From Roseimaritima multifibrata (GTDB lineage Bacteria > Planctomycetota > Planctomycetia > Pirellulales > Pirellulaceae), in assembly GCF_007741495.1 (NCBI RefSeq), contig NZ_CP036262.1:5642001-5706000 (forward strand): a stretch of 64,000 nt of DNA. The letters are read 5' to 3'. Both the position numbers and the translations under genes were made by a program. The notes beneath the pieces are model-generated. The model was not told where the DNA came from and searched no databases. It worked only from the letters and a program-made list of their open reading frames with translations. Of the stretch, positions 35,624 to 45,260 are shown piece by piece; the stretch's first letter is position 1; every line of letters begins with the position of its first letter.

Positions 35624-35875
35624 ATGAACGTAAATGTAAACTTTTTCTCTTGGATACGAGACGGCGTCCGACAGTCGGTTTTGCTTGGCGTAAGCGACGC
35701 CATTGAAACCTTGGGGACCCCTGCTGAAGAAGCCGAACTCCATCCAGGCGTTGCCGCTTTCCTGCAGAACGATAAGGAAGAATCCAAAACATCCACGCGA
35801 CGAGTCACCAATTCGACTCGCAACCGCAAGCGTTTGGGTAAATCCTTAAAAGAACTGGATACGGCTGACAAATAA
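35624..35875 (+). CDS. Small conserved-looking cytoplasmic protein (83 aa)
   Basis: Starts at ATG 35624 with GAGG 11 bases upstream. The N-terminal half, FFSWIRDGVRQSVLLGVSDAIETLG, is amphipathic and reads like a genuine conserved motif; the C-terminal half is lysine/arginine-rich (TRNRKRLGKSLKELD). I recall similar FFSWIREG-type small proteins from other planctomycetes, but without a search this is only memory. No membrane helix or signal peptide. It lies 29 bases before queC on the same strand, so the two are probably co-transcribed. Function unknown. Confidence 0.68.
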   Translation: MNVNVNFFSWIRDGVRQSVLLGVSDAIETLGTPAEEAELHPGVAAFLQNDKEESKTSTRRVTNSTRNRKRLGKSLKELDTADK

Positions 35876-35904
35876 ACCTCCGTCTGCCAGAAATGATTTC
35901 CTAG

Positions 35905-36612
35905 ATGCCTGCTTCAAACGACGCGCGACCCGCTGTAATTTTGCTCTCCGGCGGCTTGGACAGTGCCACTTGCTTGGCAATCGCTCAAGCCGACGGATTT
36001 GCACCCCATGCGATTAGCTTTCGTTATGGTCAGCGTCATTTGCACGAACTGGAATGTGCGCGGCGTCTTGGGGAGCGGATGAAGGTTGTCTCGCACCGAA
36101 TTATCGATATCAATTTGGCGCAGTTCGGTGGGTCGGCGTTAACCGATGCGGGGATCGCCGTTCCCAAGCATGACACAACGGCCCAGATGGAAGCAGGAAT
36201 CCCCGTTACCTACGTCCCGGCAAGGAACACGGTTTTCCTCTCGCTGGCGCTTGCGATGGCAGAAACGCTGGGCAGTCGCGATATTTTCATCGGAGTCAAT
36301 GCACTCGACTACAGCGGCTATCCAGATTGCCGGCCTGAATTTATCGAATCCTTTGAGAAAACGGCGAACTTGGCGACCAAAATTGGCGTCGAGCAACCGG
36401 GTGCGATTCGCATCCACGCTCCCCTGTTGAAGTGGACCAAAGCCGAAATCATCGCCAAAGGGATCTCGCTAGGCGTCGATTACTCGGCGACGAATTCATG
36501 CTATGACCCCGAATCAGATGGCTCCGCCTGCATGCGGTGTGACGCCTGTCTCCTGCGTCTGAAGGGTTTTGCAGAGAACGGTTTAACCGATCCAGCGATC
36601 GCAAAAAACTGA
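35905..36612 (+). CDS. queC: 7-cyano-7-deazaguanine synthase
   Basis: 235 aa. It converts 7-carboxy-7-deazaguanine, ATP and ammonia to preQ0, a precursor of queuosine in tRNA and of some deazaguanine DNA modifications. The ATP-pyrophosphatase loop SGGLDSATC, the [11 protein letters not shown] motif, [29 protein letters not shown] and the C-terminal zinc site (SCYDPE, then C-MRC-DAC) are intact. No other queuosine genes are adjacent, so the rest of the pathway is elsewhere. It converges with the yraN-like gene across only 12 bases with no visible terminator. Confidence 0.97.
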   Translation: MPASNDARPAVILLSGGLDSATCLAIAQADGFAPHAISFRYGQRHLHELECARRLGERMKVVSHRIIDINLAQFGGSALTDAGIAVPKHDTTAQMEAGIPVTYVPARNTVFLSLALAMAETLGSRDIFIGVNALDYSGYPDCRPEFIESFEKTANLATKIGVEQPGAIRIHAPLLKWTKAEIIAKGISLGVDYSATNSCYDPESDGSACMRCDACLLRLKGFAENGLTDPAIAKN

Positions 36613-36624
36613 TTCACGCCATCG

Positions 36625-37095
36625 CTAAGCGAACCATTGCAGATCGCCTTGTGCCTCGAAAGCATTTTCGTAGTGCTGCAGTTTGAGCGGTTCGGGTTCA
36701 CCGGTCGGCCACCAAACCGCGATCACATCAAAACGTGCAGGGTGCTCAAGCAACTGGTGCCGCTTCAGGAACCGCAAGGCGGCTCTTGTCAGTCGAGCTT
36801 GCTTCGTCTGATCGACGCGGTCTGCAGGGTGCCCTGGGCGCGTACTGGCCAACGTTTTGACCTCGACGAATACAATCTGTCGATGTTGCAGGGCAATCAA
36901 ATCGATCTCGCCAGCTCGATCGCGTTCACTTTCGGCGATCACGGTGTACTTTTTGCGGCGCAGGTAGCGGGCGGCGACCTGTTCACCACGTCGCCCCAGC
37001 GGGGCTTCGGGATCGACACGTCCGTACCGCCAATCGAGATAGCGTCCCTGCGATTCGCGCAGCCAATCTCCCCAGCCCTTCGTTCGGATTTTCAC
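36625..37095 (-). CDS. YraN/UPF0102 family endonuclease-like protein
   Basis: About 156 aa. A PD-(D/E)XK nuclease fold is readable in PLGRRGEQVAARYLRR, GEIDLIALQHRQIVFVEVKT (Asp and Glu-x-Lys), and a conserved RFDVIAVW near the end. UPF0102 members sit beside rplS or rnhB in many genomes and have no settled role. The open frame goes back to a GTG at 37170, but that start lies within the terminator hairpin behind rplS. GTG 37095 (VKIRTKGWGDWL) has a G-rich stretch nine bases upstream, so I prefer it. End of the ribosomal/SRP cluster. Confidence 0.88.
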   Translation of the reverse strand: MKIRTKGWGDWLRESQGRYLDWRYGRVDPEAPLGRRGEQVAARYLRRKKYTVIAESERDRAGEIDLIALQHRQIVFVEVKTLASTRPGHPADRVDQTKQARLTRAALRFLKRHQLLEHPARFDVIAVWWPTGEPEPLKLQHYENAFEAQGDLQWFA

Positions 37096-37160
37096 GGCGT
37101 CTGCCCCCGTTAGGTTCCAATCCAGCGCGACTAAACGTTGCCAAGGAAAAGTCGGTCGAC

Positions 37161-37202
37161 AAAAAAACACGCTTCGGAGCGATGGGCTCCCAAGCGTGTT
37201 TT
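37161..37202 (-). terminator. Rho-independent terminator after rplS
   Basis: On the minus strand AAACACGCTT pairs with AAGCGTGTTT around GGGAGCCCATCGCTCCG, itself a GGAG/CTCC hairpin, and seven T follow (A-run 37161-37167). It lies 41 bases beyond the rplS stop. yraN downstream must rely on readthrough or another promoter. Confidence 0.85.
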
Positions 37203-37242
37203 ATCGATTTCAGCTGACAAATCAATCAAAAAGCGGATTGAT

Positions 37243-37596
37243 TTAGCTTCGGCGACGCTCTTTCAGACGAACGGCTTTACCGACGCGGTCACGCAAGAAG
37301 TACAGTTTGGCGCGACGTACGACGCTGCTGCGAGTCACTTCCACTTTGGAAATACGTGGGCTGTGGATGGGGAACTTTCGTTCCACACCTTCGCCAGCGA
37401 CGATGCGGCGAACCATGAACATTTCACGAGCGCCTGCACCACTTCGGGCGATGACAACTCCGGAGAAAACCTGGATACGCTCTTTGCTGCCTTCCAAAAT
37501 CTTGGTGTGGACATCAACGGTATCGCCGATTTCGAACTGCGGGACATCTTCTTTCAGACTTGATTTTTCGACCAAGTCAATAATTTGTTGAGACAT
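37243..37596 (-). CDS. rplS: 50S ribosomal protein L19
   Basis: 117 aa, normal length. It lies at the 30S-50S interface. Family segments FEIGDTVDVHTKILEGSKERIQVFSGVVIAR, FMVRRIVAGEGVERKFPIHSP and AKLYFLRDRVGKAVRLKERR are intact. It is last of the ffh-rpsP-trmD-rplS order conserved across bacteria, 64 bases after trmD, and is closed by a strong terminator. Confidence 0.98.
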   Translation of the reverse strand: MSQQIIDLVEKSSLKEDVPQFEIGDTVDVHTKILEGSKERIQVFSGVVIARSGAGAREMFMVRRIVAGEGVERKFPIHSPRISKVEVTRSSVVRRAKLYFLRDRVGKAVRLKERRRS

Positions 37597-37660
37597 TATC
37601 TAATTCCGAATGCTTAAGGATTTGTTCGTTTTGTATGCGTTGGGAGAATCCTAGTTTTCA

Positions 37661-38380
37661 CTAAGAATCCGTTTTGGGATCGGTTTGTGAGTGCTCACTG
37701 AGTAAATCTTGTCGTCGTTCCGCCGTCCGCGTCAGGCTGGCTTCCGCCCGCCAAGCCGCAATTCGCTGGTGGTCTCCCTCCAGCAAAACGTCGGGAACTC
37801 GATGTCCACGATACTCACGAGGCCGCGTGTATTGTGGGAATTCCAGCAACCGATTTCCGCGGCTGAAAGAATCATCAAAATTACTTAGTTCGTCACCGAG
37901 GACGCCGGGAATTAACCGGACGACCGCATCAATCACAATCATCGCAGCGACTTCGCCTCCATTGAGTACAAAATCGCCGACACTCACTTCTTCAGGTTCC
38001 AAAATATCCATAACCCGTTGATCAAATCCTTCGTAGCGACCGCACATCAGCAGCACTCGAGGACTCGTTGCAAGATCTTCGGCCAGACGCTGGTCCAGTT
38101 TCTTTCCTTGCGGAGTCAGCACAATTCGGCGGGCAGGCAATTCGCATTCCCGATCGATTTGTTCGACACATTCAACGGTTGGCGGCGCTTGGATCAACAT
38201 CCCTGGGCCTCCGCCAAACGGGCGATCATCGATTTTGTTGTGTTTCGGATCGTGTGACCACTCTCGCAGATCATGTCGATGGATTTGCACCAGTTCGCGT
38301 TCAATTGCCTTATTCAGAAGGCTTTGCGTCAGGTAACCATCAAAGATTGCTGGAAACAGCGTCACGATGTCAAACCGCAT
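37661..38380 (-). CDS. trmD: tRNA (guanine-N1-)-methyltransferase
   Basis: 239 aa, normal. It methylates G37 next to the anticodon, preventing +1 frameshifting. The SPOUT trefoil-knot enzyme is recognised by MRFDIVTLFPAIFDGYL, the loop DDRPFGGGPGML, the SAM-binding knot MCGRYEGFDQRVMD, DFVLNGGEVAAM and the tail YTRPREYRGHRVPDVLLEGDH. It follows rpsP by 15 bases and precedes rplS. Confidence 0.98.
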   Translation of the reverse strand: MRFDIVTLFPAIFDGYLTQSLLNKAIERELVQIHRHDLREWSHDPKHNKIDDRPFGGGPGMLIQAPPTVECVEQIDRECELPARRIVLTPQGKKLDQRLAEDLATSPRVLLMCGRYEGFDQRVMDILEPEEVSVGDFVLNGGEVAAMIVIDAVVRLIPGVLGDELSNFDDSFSRGNRLLEFPQYTRPREYRGHRVPDVLLEGDHQRIAAWRAEASLTRTAERRQDLLSEHSQTDPKTDS

Positions 38381-38395
38381 CGATGATTCCGTTGG

Positions 38396-38818
38396 TTATT
38401 CGGTCGCTTCAGGAGCAGCAGCTTCATCGGAAGCCTCTGCAGCAGGTTCTTCCACAGCCGCTTCTTCTTTCTTGGCAGGCTTTGGTGGAGCCGCTGGAGC
38501 GGGAGCCCACTCGTAGTGCTTCCGTTTGCCTAGGCGATCGAGGGCTTCTTGCTGTTTTTCGAGGTGAGTGCCACCGATACCGTATTTTTTGATCAGGACG
38601 CCAGCTTTATCGCTAGGCTGAGCCCCAACGCTGATCCAATAGTTGATCCGCTCACCATTGAGGATTGCCCGAGCATCGGTTTCGGGAATCATGGGATCAT
38701 AATGTCCCAGTTCTTCAATGACGCGACCATCACGCGGGGAGCGTTGATCAACCGCACAGAGGCGGAAGAATGGACGATGGGTTCGGCCCATTTTTTTCAA
38801 TCGAATTCGTACTGCCAC
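38396..38818 (-). CDS. rpsP: 30S ribosomal protein S16
   Basis: 140 aa. The first 80 residues are canonical S16 (AVRIRLKKMGRTHRPFFRLCAVDQRSPRDGRVIEELG, GERINYWISVGAQPSD). About 60 further residues form an Ala/Pro/Glu/Lys-rich tail (APAAPPKPAKKEE, EAAAPEATE), longer than the 80-90 aa of typical S16 and probably a disordered extension seen in some phyla. Within the conserved ffh-rpsP-trmD order. Confidence 0.97.
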   Translation of the reverse strand: MAVRIRLKKMGRTHRPFFRLCAVDQRSPRDGRVIEELGHYDPMIPETDARAILNGERINYWISVGAQPSDKAGVLIKKYGIGGTHLEKQQEALDRLGKRKHYEWAPAPAAPPKPAKKEEAAVEEPAAEASDEAAAPEATE

Positions 38819-38944
38819 AGTTCTCTGACTCCTGGAATCTAATTCCGTCGTACTAAGTTAAAAAATCACTTTCGTTTCGTCGTCCGATAGCTCTCGCTAC
38901 CAAGGCCCTCGAACCGTTCGAGGCACCAGTCTGAAAATGAGTGG
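38819..38944. other. Spacer between ffh and rpsP with a hairpin
   Basis: A 7-bp perfect stem with a 3-base loop (CCTCGAA 38907-38913, TTCGAGG 38917-38923) lies between ffh and rpsP. It could be an attenuator or a weak terminator ahead of rpsP, but no T-run directly follows. Listed as a candidate. Confidence 0.35.
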
Positions 38945-40417
38945 TTACTTCCCGCGACGTTTCTGCCGCAGCTCTTTATCGCGTTGCTTACGCAACTTTG
39001 CTTTTTCACGAGGACTTAAGCGCTTGCCCGTCCCCTTCTTGACTTTGATCCCACCCGCACCCGGGTCGGACATCATCCCGCTACTCTGAATTTGTCGCAT
39101 CATTTGCATGCGATCGCCAGCATTCCCGCCAGCCATCATCTGCATGACCGGTTTCATCTGTTCAAACTGTTTCACCAGCTGGTTGACCGCGGGTGCCTGA
39201 ACCCCAGCTCCGGCGGCGATTCGCGCCCTCCGCGGAGCATCGATCAATTTCGGATTCCGGCGTTCCGATTTGGTCATACTGTTGATCAAACCGATGGTTT
39301 GCTTGACGCCACCGGTGACGTCTTCATTCTGCATCAGATCCTTCATCTGCCCCATTCCGGGCATCAAAGACATCATCTTGCCCATCAATCCAGGCTTGGC
39401 AACTTTTTCCATCAAGCCCTTGAAATCGTCCAGCGTCATTTCGCCGGAGGCCATCTTCTCTTCTAGCTCTTCTCGTTCGCTTTCGTCGACGATCCGGTGG
39501 GCTTCGCGAGCGGCGGCCACCATATCGCCCATCTGCAGAATCCTGCTAGCCATTCCTTCAGGGCGGAATGGTTCAAGCGATTCCAGATGTTCACCGGTCC
39601 CGATGAATTTGATCGGGACGCCGGTAACCTGCTTCACCGACAGCAACGCTCCACCACGAGCGTCCCCATCCAGCTTGGTCATCACAACGCCGTCCAGTTC
39701 CAGTTCCTTATTAAAGGCTCCGGCACTGTTGACGGCATCTTGACCGGTCATCCCGTCGACGACGAGGTAAACTTGATCGGGCTTTACTCGCTTATCGATC
39801 CGAGCAAGCTCGGCCATTAATTCCTTGTCGATTGCCAGTCGACCCGCTGTATCCAGGATAACCACGCGGGATCCGTCGGCTTCGGCCTGCTTGACCCCGG
39901 CCTGGCAGACCTTGACCGGGTCTTTTTCTCCGGCGTCGCTATAAACCGGGACCCCTAATTGCCGCCCAATAACATGCAATTGTTCGATGGCAGCAGGGCG
40001 TTGCAAGTCGGCAGCGACCAAGGTCGGCGTGATCTTTTCTTCCAGCAACAACTGAGCCAGTTTGCCACAGGTCGTCGTTTTCCCGGCCCCCTGCAAACCG
40101 CAAAGCATCAGAATCGTGCAGCCTGACTTCTTCAGATGAAGCGAGGTATCGACGGGCCCCAGAATCGACACCAATTCGTCATAAACGATTCGGATCAATT
40201 CTTCATGCGGCCGCAGACTAAGCAGAACCCGCTGACCGAGAGCTCGCTCGGTCACATGCTCCATAAAATCTTTTACGACCGAGTAGTTAACATCGGCCTC
40301 TAGCATCGCTTGCTCGACGGTCTGAAGACCCTCGCGCATATTGCCCTCGGTTAGCTTGCCCTTACCACGAAGGCTTTTAAAGGCAGATTGCAGTCCATCT
40401 GAGAGCGAATCAAACAT
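38945..40417 (-). CDS. ffh: Signal recognition particle protein Ffh (SRP54)
   Basis: About 490 aa from ATG 40417 (an in-frame ATG ten codons earlier is less likely). N domain (MFDSLSDGLQSAFKSLRGKG), GTPase G domain with GLQGAGKTTTCGKLA, DTAGRL and TKLDGDARGG, then the Met-rich M domain (KMMSLMPGMGQMKDLMQ, QMKPVMQMMAGG) that binds signal sequences and SRP RNA. It targets membrane and secreted proteins co-translationally. First gene of the ffh-rpsP-trmD-rplS cluster, with a 126-base spacer to rpsP. Confidence 0.97.
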   Translation of the reverse strand: MFDSLSDGLQSAFKSLRGKGKLTEGNMREGLQTVEQAMLEADVNYSVVKDFMEHVTERALGQRVLLSLRPHEELIRIVYDELVSILGPVDTSLHLKKSGCTILMLCGLQGAGKTTTCGKLAQLLLEEKITPTLVAADLQRPAAIEQLHVIGRQLGVPVYSDAGEKDPVKVCQAGVKQAEADGSRVVILDTAGRLAIDKELMAELARIDKRVKPDQVYLVVDGMTGQDAVNSAGAFNKELELDGVVMTKLDGDARGGALLSVKQVTGVPIKFIGTGEHLESLEPFRPEGMASRILQMGDMVAAAREAHRIVDESEREELEEKMASGEMTLDDFKGLMEKVAKPGLMGKMMSLMPGMGQMKDLMQNEDVTGGVKQTIGLINSMTKSERRNPKLIDAPRRARIAAGAGVQAPAVNQLVKQFEQMKPVMQMMAGGNAGDRMQMMRQIQSSGMMSDPGAGGIKVKKGTGKRLSPREKAKLRKQRDKELRQKRRGK

Positions 40418-40519
40418 AATACAGGCGGCTATCTGAACACAGAGCACCCAGCATCAACGAATTGCGGGGTGGAAAGCCCCGAATTGTAGTCGAAAGGTGC
40501 CAAACCTGTAAATGGACCG

Positions 40520-42691
40520 CTATTGAACTACCGCTTCCAGGCGGCTTGGGGCCGGAGCCTCGGCCTCCACAGGGATTCTCAGGCTGAACGTCGCACCACG
40601 CCCCACACCCTCACTATGCGCCTCCAACGCCCCCCCCATCTCTTGGCACGCCAAGGCGCTGCTGTGCAATCCAAAACCGTGCCCCTCTTTGCGAGTCGTG
40701 AAGCCGTGAGAGAAGATCTTGGTCAGATGTTCGACGGGGATTCCTACCCCACGATCACTCACCATCACTCGAACTTCTTTCTCATCTCCGGTGATGGCCA
40801 CGGTGACGACGCGGTTCTCTTCCGGCACTTTTTCCATCGCATGCCTTGCATTGCTGACCAAATTGACCAACACCTGCACAACCTTGTGCCGATCAGCGCA
40901 GACATACGGAACCAAATCGAATTGACGCTCCACCCGCATTCGGTGCCGTTCCATCGCGACCGAATCAATTTTCAGCGCGTCTTCCACAACGGCAGTGAGA
41001 TCCAGCCTTTCAAGATTCCCTCCGGTACAGGCCAACGACTGCTGCATGCTAACGATTTCTTTAATGTGTTCGACGTTCCCCATCAGCGAACGCAGCTCTC
41101 CCTGGCACAGCGTGCGATCCTTCTGCAACGACGCGGCCAACTCTTTCAAGAATGCGGGGATCGCCTGCCCGCGCGGGTCCTCTCCAAAGAACCGCGCAAG
41201 ATCTCCTTCATGATCCAGGATCAGGTCGGCCGCTTTCCTAAACGTGAGGGCTCGACTTCGCTGCAGCGTATCGAGCAATAGGTTTGCCGAGACATTCACG
41301 CTATTCAGAACGTTCCCAACATTATGCAAAACGCCTGTGGCAACCTCGGCCATACCGGCCTGACGAGAGACCTTCAGCAACTTACTGGAAAGAATCGACT
41401 TTTCGACCTCCGCCTGTTTCCGTTCAGTGATATCGCTTTCGATTGCAATGAAGCGAACCAACGTGCCGTACTCGTCATAGATAGGGCGAAGTTCCACCGC
41501 CAACCAGAATGGCTGCCCTGACTTGGAGTAATAGATCAGTTCTTCATCGACGCCTGTCTGCGTTCGAATCGCGTCATCAATTTTCTCGATGGACGCCAAA
41601 TCGGTTTCCGCACCATACAAGAACTGCATCGGCTGCTTACCGATCACTTCGTCCAGGGTGTAACCGGTGATCCGCGTGAACCCGGCGTTCACCCATTCGA
41701 TCCGTCCTACAGGGTCCCGAATCATGACGCCGTTATCGGTGTACTGAGCGACCAGTGCCAATTTCTCCGCTTCGCAGATCGCCTTAGCCAATTCTTGATT
41801 CATGCGAACCAACTGCCGCGTCCGTTCAAGGATCTTTGCTTCCAAGTCCTCGTTTGCTTGTCGATCTTTGCGCGCATGTCGAACGAGGCAAACAAACTGG
41901 TAGGCACAGTAGCCAATCAACATCAAAACCAATACCGACAGGGCTCCGCGATAAGCATTGGTGACGGCCAACTGCTGCTGATTTCGATGATTTTCCAAAC
42001 GCATCAGATCGGCTGCAAACGCGCTAAGAGGAACTCGCACCAGCGCCTGAATCGTCGCATCCAGTTCAGTCCGCAGTTCAAGCAATTTCTGCGAGTGCCG
42101 GATGGTCAATTCCCATGCTTCGGATTTCTCTGCCAGAGGATCGGGCTGAATTGCCCTCAGCGATTGCAGTGCGTCTTGAAACTCGATGCGATCCGCCTCC
42201 AACCCCGCCACGCAGAACCGAGCCCCCGCCACTTCGATTCGTGCAAGTGCCGCATGGGCTTCATACGTCGGAGTCTGCTCCATCGCCTCTCTTACGTTGT
42301 GCATGAACCCTGCTAATGAATTATTCACGATCGCATGGTTCGCTTTGAAATCGCCGGACAGCTGTACCTTCTGGTTGGCCAAACGGCCCAGTTCAGCCAG
42401 ATCGATCGGCCCCCCCCAATCCGCCCCCACGATTTGCAACTCTTCGGTTCCGCGGACGCTCTCTTGCAACGCGTGCTCCAGCGCCGAAAGCTCGTCATAG
42501 TCCGAGACCAAGCCCAGACGCACGGAAAGGACCGCCGAATCTAAATCGATATTGCGTTGATTAAGGGTCCGCACCGTCTCGGCAACGATGCCGAATCGAC
42601 CGCTACTGGTATCGGTGGAACGTGGCAACAACCAGCCGCTAACAATGACCAACAGTGCGAGGAAAAGTGCGTTTAGCGCATTCCGTTTCAT
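40520..42691 (-). CDS. PAS-domain sensor histidine kinase
   Basis: 723 aa. N-terminal transmembrane helix (about 8-24), a long helical periplasmic domain (about 30-250; possibly DAHL-like), a second helix near 258-276, a short coiled coil, a PAS/PAC domain (about 315-440; [34 protein letters not shown]), then the kinase core. The phospho-acceptor box is [12 protein letters not shown] (His near 456), an atypical form, followed by N box [11 protein letters not shown]1 DRGVGIP and G2 [13 protein letters not shown]-binding residues are complete. It overlaps the di-haem peroxidase gene by four bases (ATGA), so both come from one message. No response regulator is adjacent. PAS may hold a redox or gas-sensing ligand. 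Confidence 0.9.
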   Translation of the reverse strand: MKRNALNALFLALLVIVSGWLLPRSTDTSSGRFGIVAETVRTLNQRNIDLDSAVLSVRLGLVSDYDELSALEHALQESVRGTEELQIVGADWGGPIDLAELGRLANQKVQLSGDFKANHAIVNNSLAGFMHNVREAMEQTPTYEAHAALARIEVAGARFCVAGLEADRIEFQDALQSLRAIQPDPLAEKSEAWELTIRHSQKLLELRTELDATIQALVRVPLSAFAADLMRLENHRNQQQLAVTNAYRGALSVLVLMLIGYCAYQFVCLVRHARKDRQANEDLEAKILERTRQLVRMNQELAKAICEAEKLALVAQYTDNGVMIRDPVGRIEWVNAGFTRITGYTLDEVIGKQPMQFLYGAETDLASIEKIDDAIRTQTGVDEELIYYSKSGQPFWLAVELRPIYDEYGTLVRFIAIESDITERKQAEVEKSILSSKLLKVSRQAGMAEVATGVLHNVGNVLNSVNVSANLLLDTLQRSRALTFRKAADLILDHEGDLARFFGEDPRGQAIPAFLKELAASLQKDRTLCQGELRSLMGNVEHIKEIVSMQQSLACTGGNLERLDLTAVVEDALKIDSVAMERHRMRVERQFDLVPYVCADRHKVVQVLVNLVSNARHAMEKVPEENRVVTVAITGDEKEVRVMVSDRGVGIPVEHLTKIFSHGFTTRKEGHGFGLHSSALACQEMGGALEAHSEGVGRGATFSLRIPVEAEAPAPSRLEAVVQ

Positions 42692-43773
42692 TTCAGTTCC
42701 TCTGGCAGCCTGCCGGATAGGGATTGCAGAAAGATCTCGATCTTCTGCACTTCGCTTTGGCTTAACGTGGCCCCCAATTGATGAATCGCCATTACCTTGA
42801 TCGCGTCCTCTAAAGTCTCACTTCGTCCATCGTGAAAGTAGGGAGCGGTTTGTGCAATGTTTCTTAGCGTTGGAACTTTGAACCGGCACATATCATCGGG
42901 GCGGTTCGTCACATTGAAGCGGCCTCGATCCTCGATTGTTTGCTGGCGATCCGCGGTATCGCCCTCACCGATCACTCCAAATTTCTGAAACAGATTTCCC
43001 CCCACCGTTCGCCCTTGATGACAGGCAATGCAGCCAATCCGCTTGAACAGCAAATAGCCTTCCTTTGCCGATTCACTGATCGCATGCTCCTCACCAAGCA
43101 GGTAAAGATCGAAAGGTGCATCCATGGTTACCAACGCTCTCTCATACGTTGCGATGGCATTGCAGAGTGCATGCTCATTGACGCCCTGGGGGTAAACTTC
43201 TTCGAATCGTGTTCGGAAATCACGATCGCGACTCAAACGTTCAACGATCATGTCCCAGTTGGCGTCCATTTCGAAAGGATTGTGAATCGGTTCCTGCATC
43301 TGTTCTTCAAGCGTCGCAACCCTCCCATCCCAAAACTGTGCGACGGAAAGGCTGCAGTTCAATACCGTGGGGCTATTTAGATTTCCGATGGCCTGCTCGA
43401 TTCCGATCGCAACAGGCAATCCATCATCGCCACCACTGGCGACCTGATGACACGTCGAACAAGCGATCTTTTCGTTTCGCGAAAGACGCGGATCATTGAA
43501 TAGCGCACGCCCAAGTTGAACCTTGGCAGGGTCCAGGCCGACAGGCCGAACCAACGGCCGGATCGGCTCACTCCAATCATCCTTCGCCAAAACCGCAACG
43601 ATTCCCTCCGATTTTTCGCCGACGCTGGAAGATGGATCCAGCGTTGAATCCAGACGAGGAAACACCCCGCTTGCCAACCACGCAAACAGCGGCAAGGAAA
43701 TCCCGATCAGATCCCATCGAATTTTTCGCAAACGGCTCATCCAATCCCCCACTTGAAAGCTGTTCCTCGCCAC
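42688..43773 (-). CDS. Di-haem cytochrome c peroxidase (MauG/CcpA superfamily)
   Basis: 361 aa with an N-terminal hydrophobic segment (IRWDLIGISLPLFAWLASGVFP) that acts as signal anchor or signal peptide. Two haem c sites are present, CSTCH (near 115) and CIACH (near 255), and conserved text such as LGRALFNDPRLS, WDGRVATLEEQMQEPI and FKVPTLRNIAQTAPYFHDG. It would reduce hydrogen peroxide in the periplasm using cytochrome electrons, or belong to the MauG-like oxidising branch. It is the promoter-proximal gene; the PAS histidine kinase starts within its last codons. Confidence 0.9.
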   Translation of the reverse strand: MARNSFQVGDWMSRLRKIRWDLIGISLPLFAWLASGVFPRLDSTLDPSSSVGEKSEGIVAVLAKDDWSEPIRPLVRPVGLDPAKVQLGRALFNDPRLSRNEKIACSTCHQVASGGDDGLPVAIGIEQAIGNLNSPTVLNCSLSVAQFWDGRVATLEEQMQEPIHNPFEMDANWDMIVERLSRDRDFRTRFEEVYPQGVNEHALCNAIATYERALVTMDAPFDLYLLGEEHAISESAKEGYLLFKRIGCIACHQGRTVGGNLFQKFGVIGEGDTADRQQTIEDRGRFNVTNRPDDMCRFKVPTLRNIAQTAPYFHDGRSETLEDAIKVMAIHQLGATLSQSEVQKIEIFLQSLSGRLPEELK

Positions 43774-44183
43774 AAGAAGAATTTCTTATTGTTTCCGGTG
43801 AACCCTAGAACGGTCCTGATCGGACTAAGCCGTCTTCCAACGGCTTTGCGGAGACCCGTAGAAGCAAACGTGGCCCGCGAGCATGAGGGGCAGGGCAAGA
43901 GATCGCCAGAGCGGAAAACACTTCTTGAATCGATAGTGTTTTAGGGGAACTACCGATTAATCAGGCAAAGGCCGACTGGCGACCGGCAGGGCCTCGCTCC
44001 GATTCGGTCGCGATTAAAGGTCACGCCTCCCCTAACGAAAACAGCATTGAGGGGGGGTGGAGCGTTCTTTCACGCGGGACGTGAAATGGATCGGTGACGG
44101 ATTGCCGGTCTGCCCACGCTCTGGCGAGCGTAGCGACGTCACGGCGGCCTCATTCAACACGCGCCAAATAACGGACGCGCCGG
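43774..44183. other. Intergenic region between peroxidase and YhaM-like genes
   Basis: About 410 bases with no supported gene. It holds the inverted copy of the dispersed repeat (44110-44138), a hairpin-prone stretch near 43970-44010, and the promoter region of the minus-strand peroxidase gene, which I could not place. The plus-strand open frames here have no protein-like composition. Confidence 0.35.
44110..44138 (-). repeat. Dispersed GC-rich intergenic repeat, copy B (inverted)
   Basis: On the minus strand it reads CGTCGCTA then CGCTCGCCAGAGCGTGGGCA, matching the core at 4571-4600 almost exactly. It is intergenic and 39.5 kb from the other copy. Confidence 0.6.
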
Positions 44184-45143
44184 CTAAGATTTCCAGAATT
44201 TCCGGCCCATGGCTGAGTTGTAATTGGTCCAGTTGGAATCGCCTGAAACATCCGCTTCGATCACGGAAGTCACAGCCGTTAGCTTGGCGTCCATATTATC
44301 CAGATGGTGCAGGGCGATCGCTTCAAGGCTCATCGGCACCTTGGGACTGCCGTAATCCAATTTTCCATGGTGGCTAAGAATGAGATGTTCCAATTGCCAT
44401 CGAAGATTATCGGGAACCGGTTCGCCCACCGACACTTCCAGCACCTGCAATTTCTCCGCCAGCATTTGGACTCCGATCACAATGTGTCCAATCAACTGGC
44501 CGCGATCGGTGTACGTCGATTCCCCGGCAGACGAAAGTTCTTCGATCTTTCCTAGGTCGTGCAGGAAAGCCCCCATGACCACCAGTTCAAAATCGACTTG
44601 GGGATACTTTGGCGAGATGGCTTGGGCCATTTCCATTAAATCGACGGTATGTTGAAGCAGACCGCCTGGATAAGCATGGTGATTGGACACCGCTGCGGGA
44701 GCGATTTTCAGGCGAGCAAGAAAATCATCATCTGCCAAGAACGTTTCCCCCAAACGTCGCAGATGCACGTTGGTTAGGCCCGCCAGGATTGAACGCAGTT
44801 TGACCTCCAATGCATCGGCTGCCGAAGCATCGAAGCGATCAAAATCAGCGATGTCGACTTGGGAAACATCGACCTTGGCAATATCGGTCAGGATCGCTTG
44901 CAGGTTCCCGTTGTACAACTGAATCCGCCCCTGGCAGCGAACGAAATCCCCACGTTCGAACGAATCGAAGATCCGTTCATCAACATTCCAGTACATCCCC
45001 GTCAACGTCCCTGTCCGGTCAGCCAACTTCATCAAGATGTACTTGCCACCCTGGCGATTGGCTCGCAATTGTTTGTCAGCGGCACGAAACACTTCGTCCA
45101 GAGTTTCCTGCTCCGACAGTTCATTGACAAATCGACGTGCCAT
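44184..45143 (-). CDS. YhaM-like 3'-5' exoribonuclease (OB fold + HD)
   Basis: 319 aa. The N-terminal 100 residues are an OB-fold nucleic-acid-binding domain (ILMKLADRTGTLTGMYWNV, GDFVRCQGRIQLYNG). The HD phosphohydrolase domain carries NHHAYPGGLLQHTVDLME and FLHDLGKIEEL (near 194), then LILSHHG. This is the YhaM/CBF1-type architecture known mainly from Firmicutes, where it trims RNA and single-stranded DNA with metal ions. Length fits. Separated by 117 bases from the RluA-type gene, with a 7-bp hairpin (45172-45191) in the spacer. Confidence 0.92.
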   Translation of the reverse strand: MARRFVNELSEQETLDEVFRAADKQLRANRQGGKYILMKLADRTGTLTGMYWNVDERIFDSFERGDFVRCQGRIQLYNGNLQAILTDIAKVDVSQVDIADFDRFDASAADALEVKLRSILAGLTNVHLRRLGETFLADDDFLARLKIAPAAVSNHHAYPGGLLQHTVDLMEMAQAISPKYPQVDFELVVMGAFLHDLGKIEELSSAGESTYTDRGQLIGHIVIGVQMLAEKLQVLEVSVGEPVPDNLRWQLEHLILSHHGKLDYGSPKVPMSLEAIALHHLDNMDAKLTAVTSVIEADVSGDSNWTNYNSAMGRKFWKS

Positions 45144-45260
45144 GGGGCGACTTCAGGCTAGAGAGATAGAAATGGAAATCAACTTCCATTGCAACCGAAT
45201 CACAGCAAAACCTCAACCCTTCTAGAAGCGGGCGAGATATTTTTTCGGTGACTCGCAGAC

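Noticed and set aside
35335-35871. 178-codon minus-strand open frame opposite the small FFSWIRDG gene
   Set aside because: Low-complexity text without conserved features, and it overlaps the better-supported plus-strand gene.
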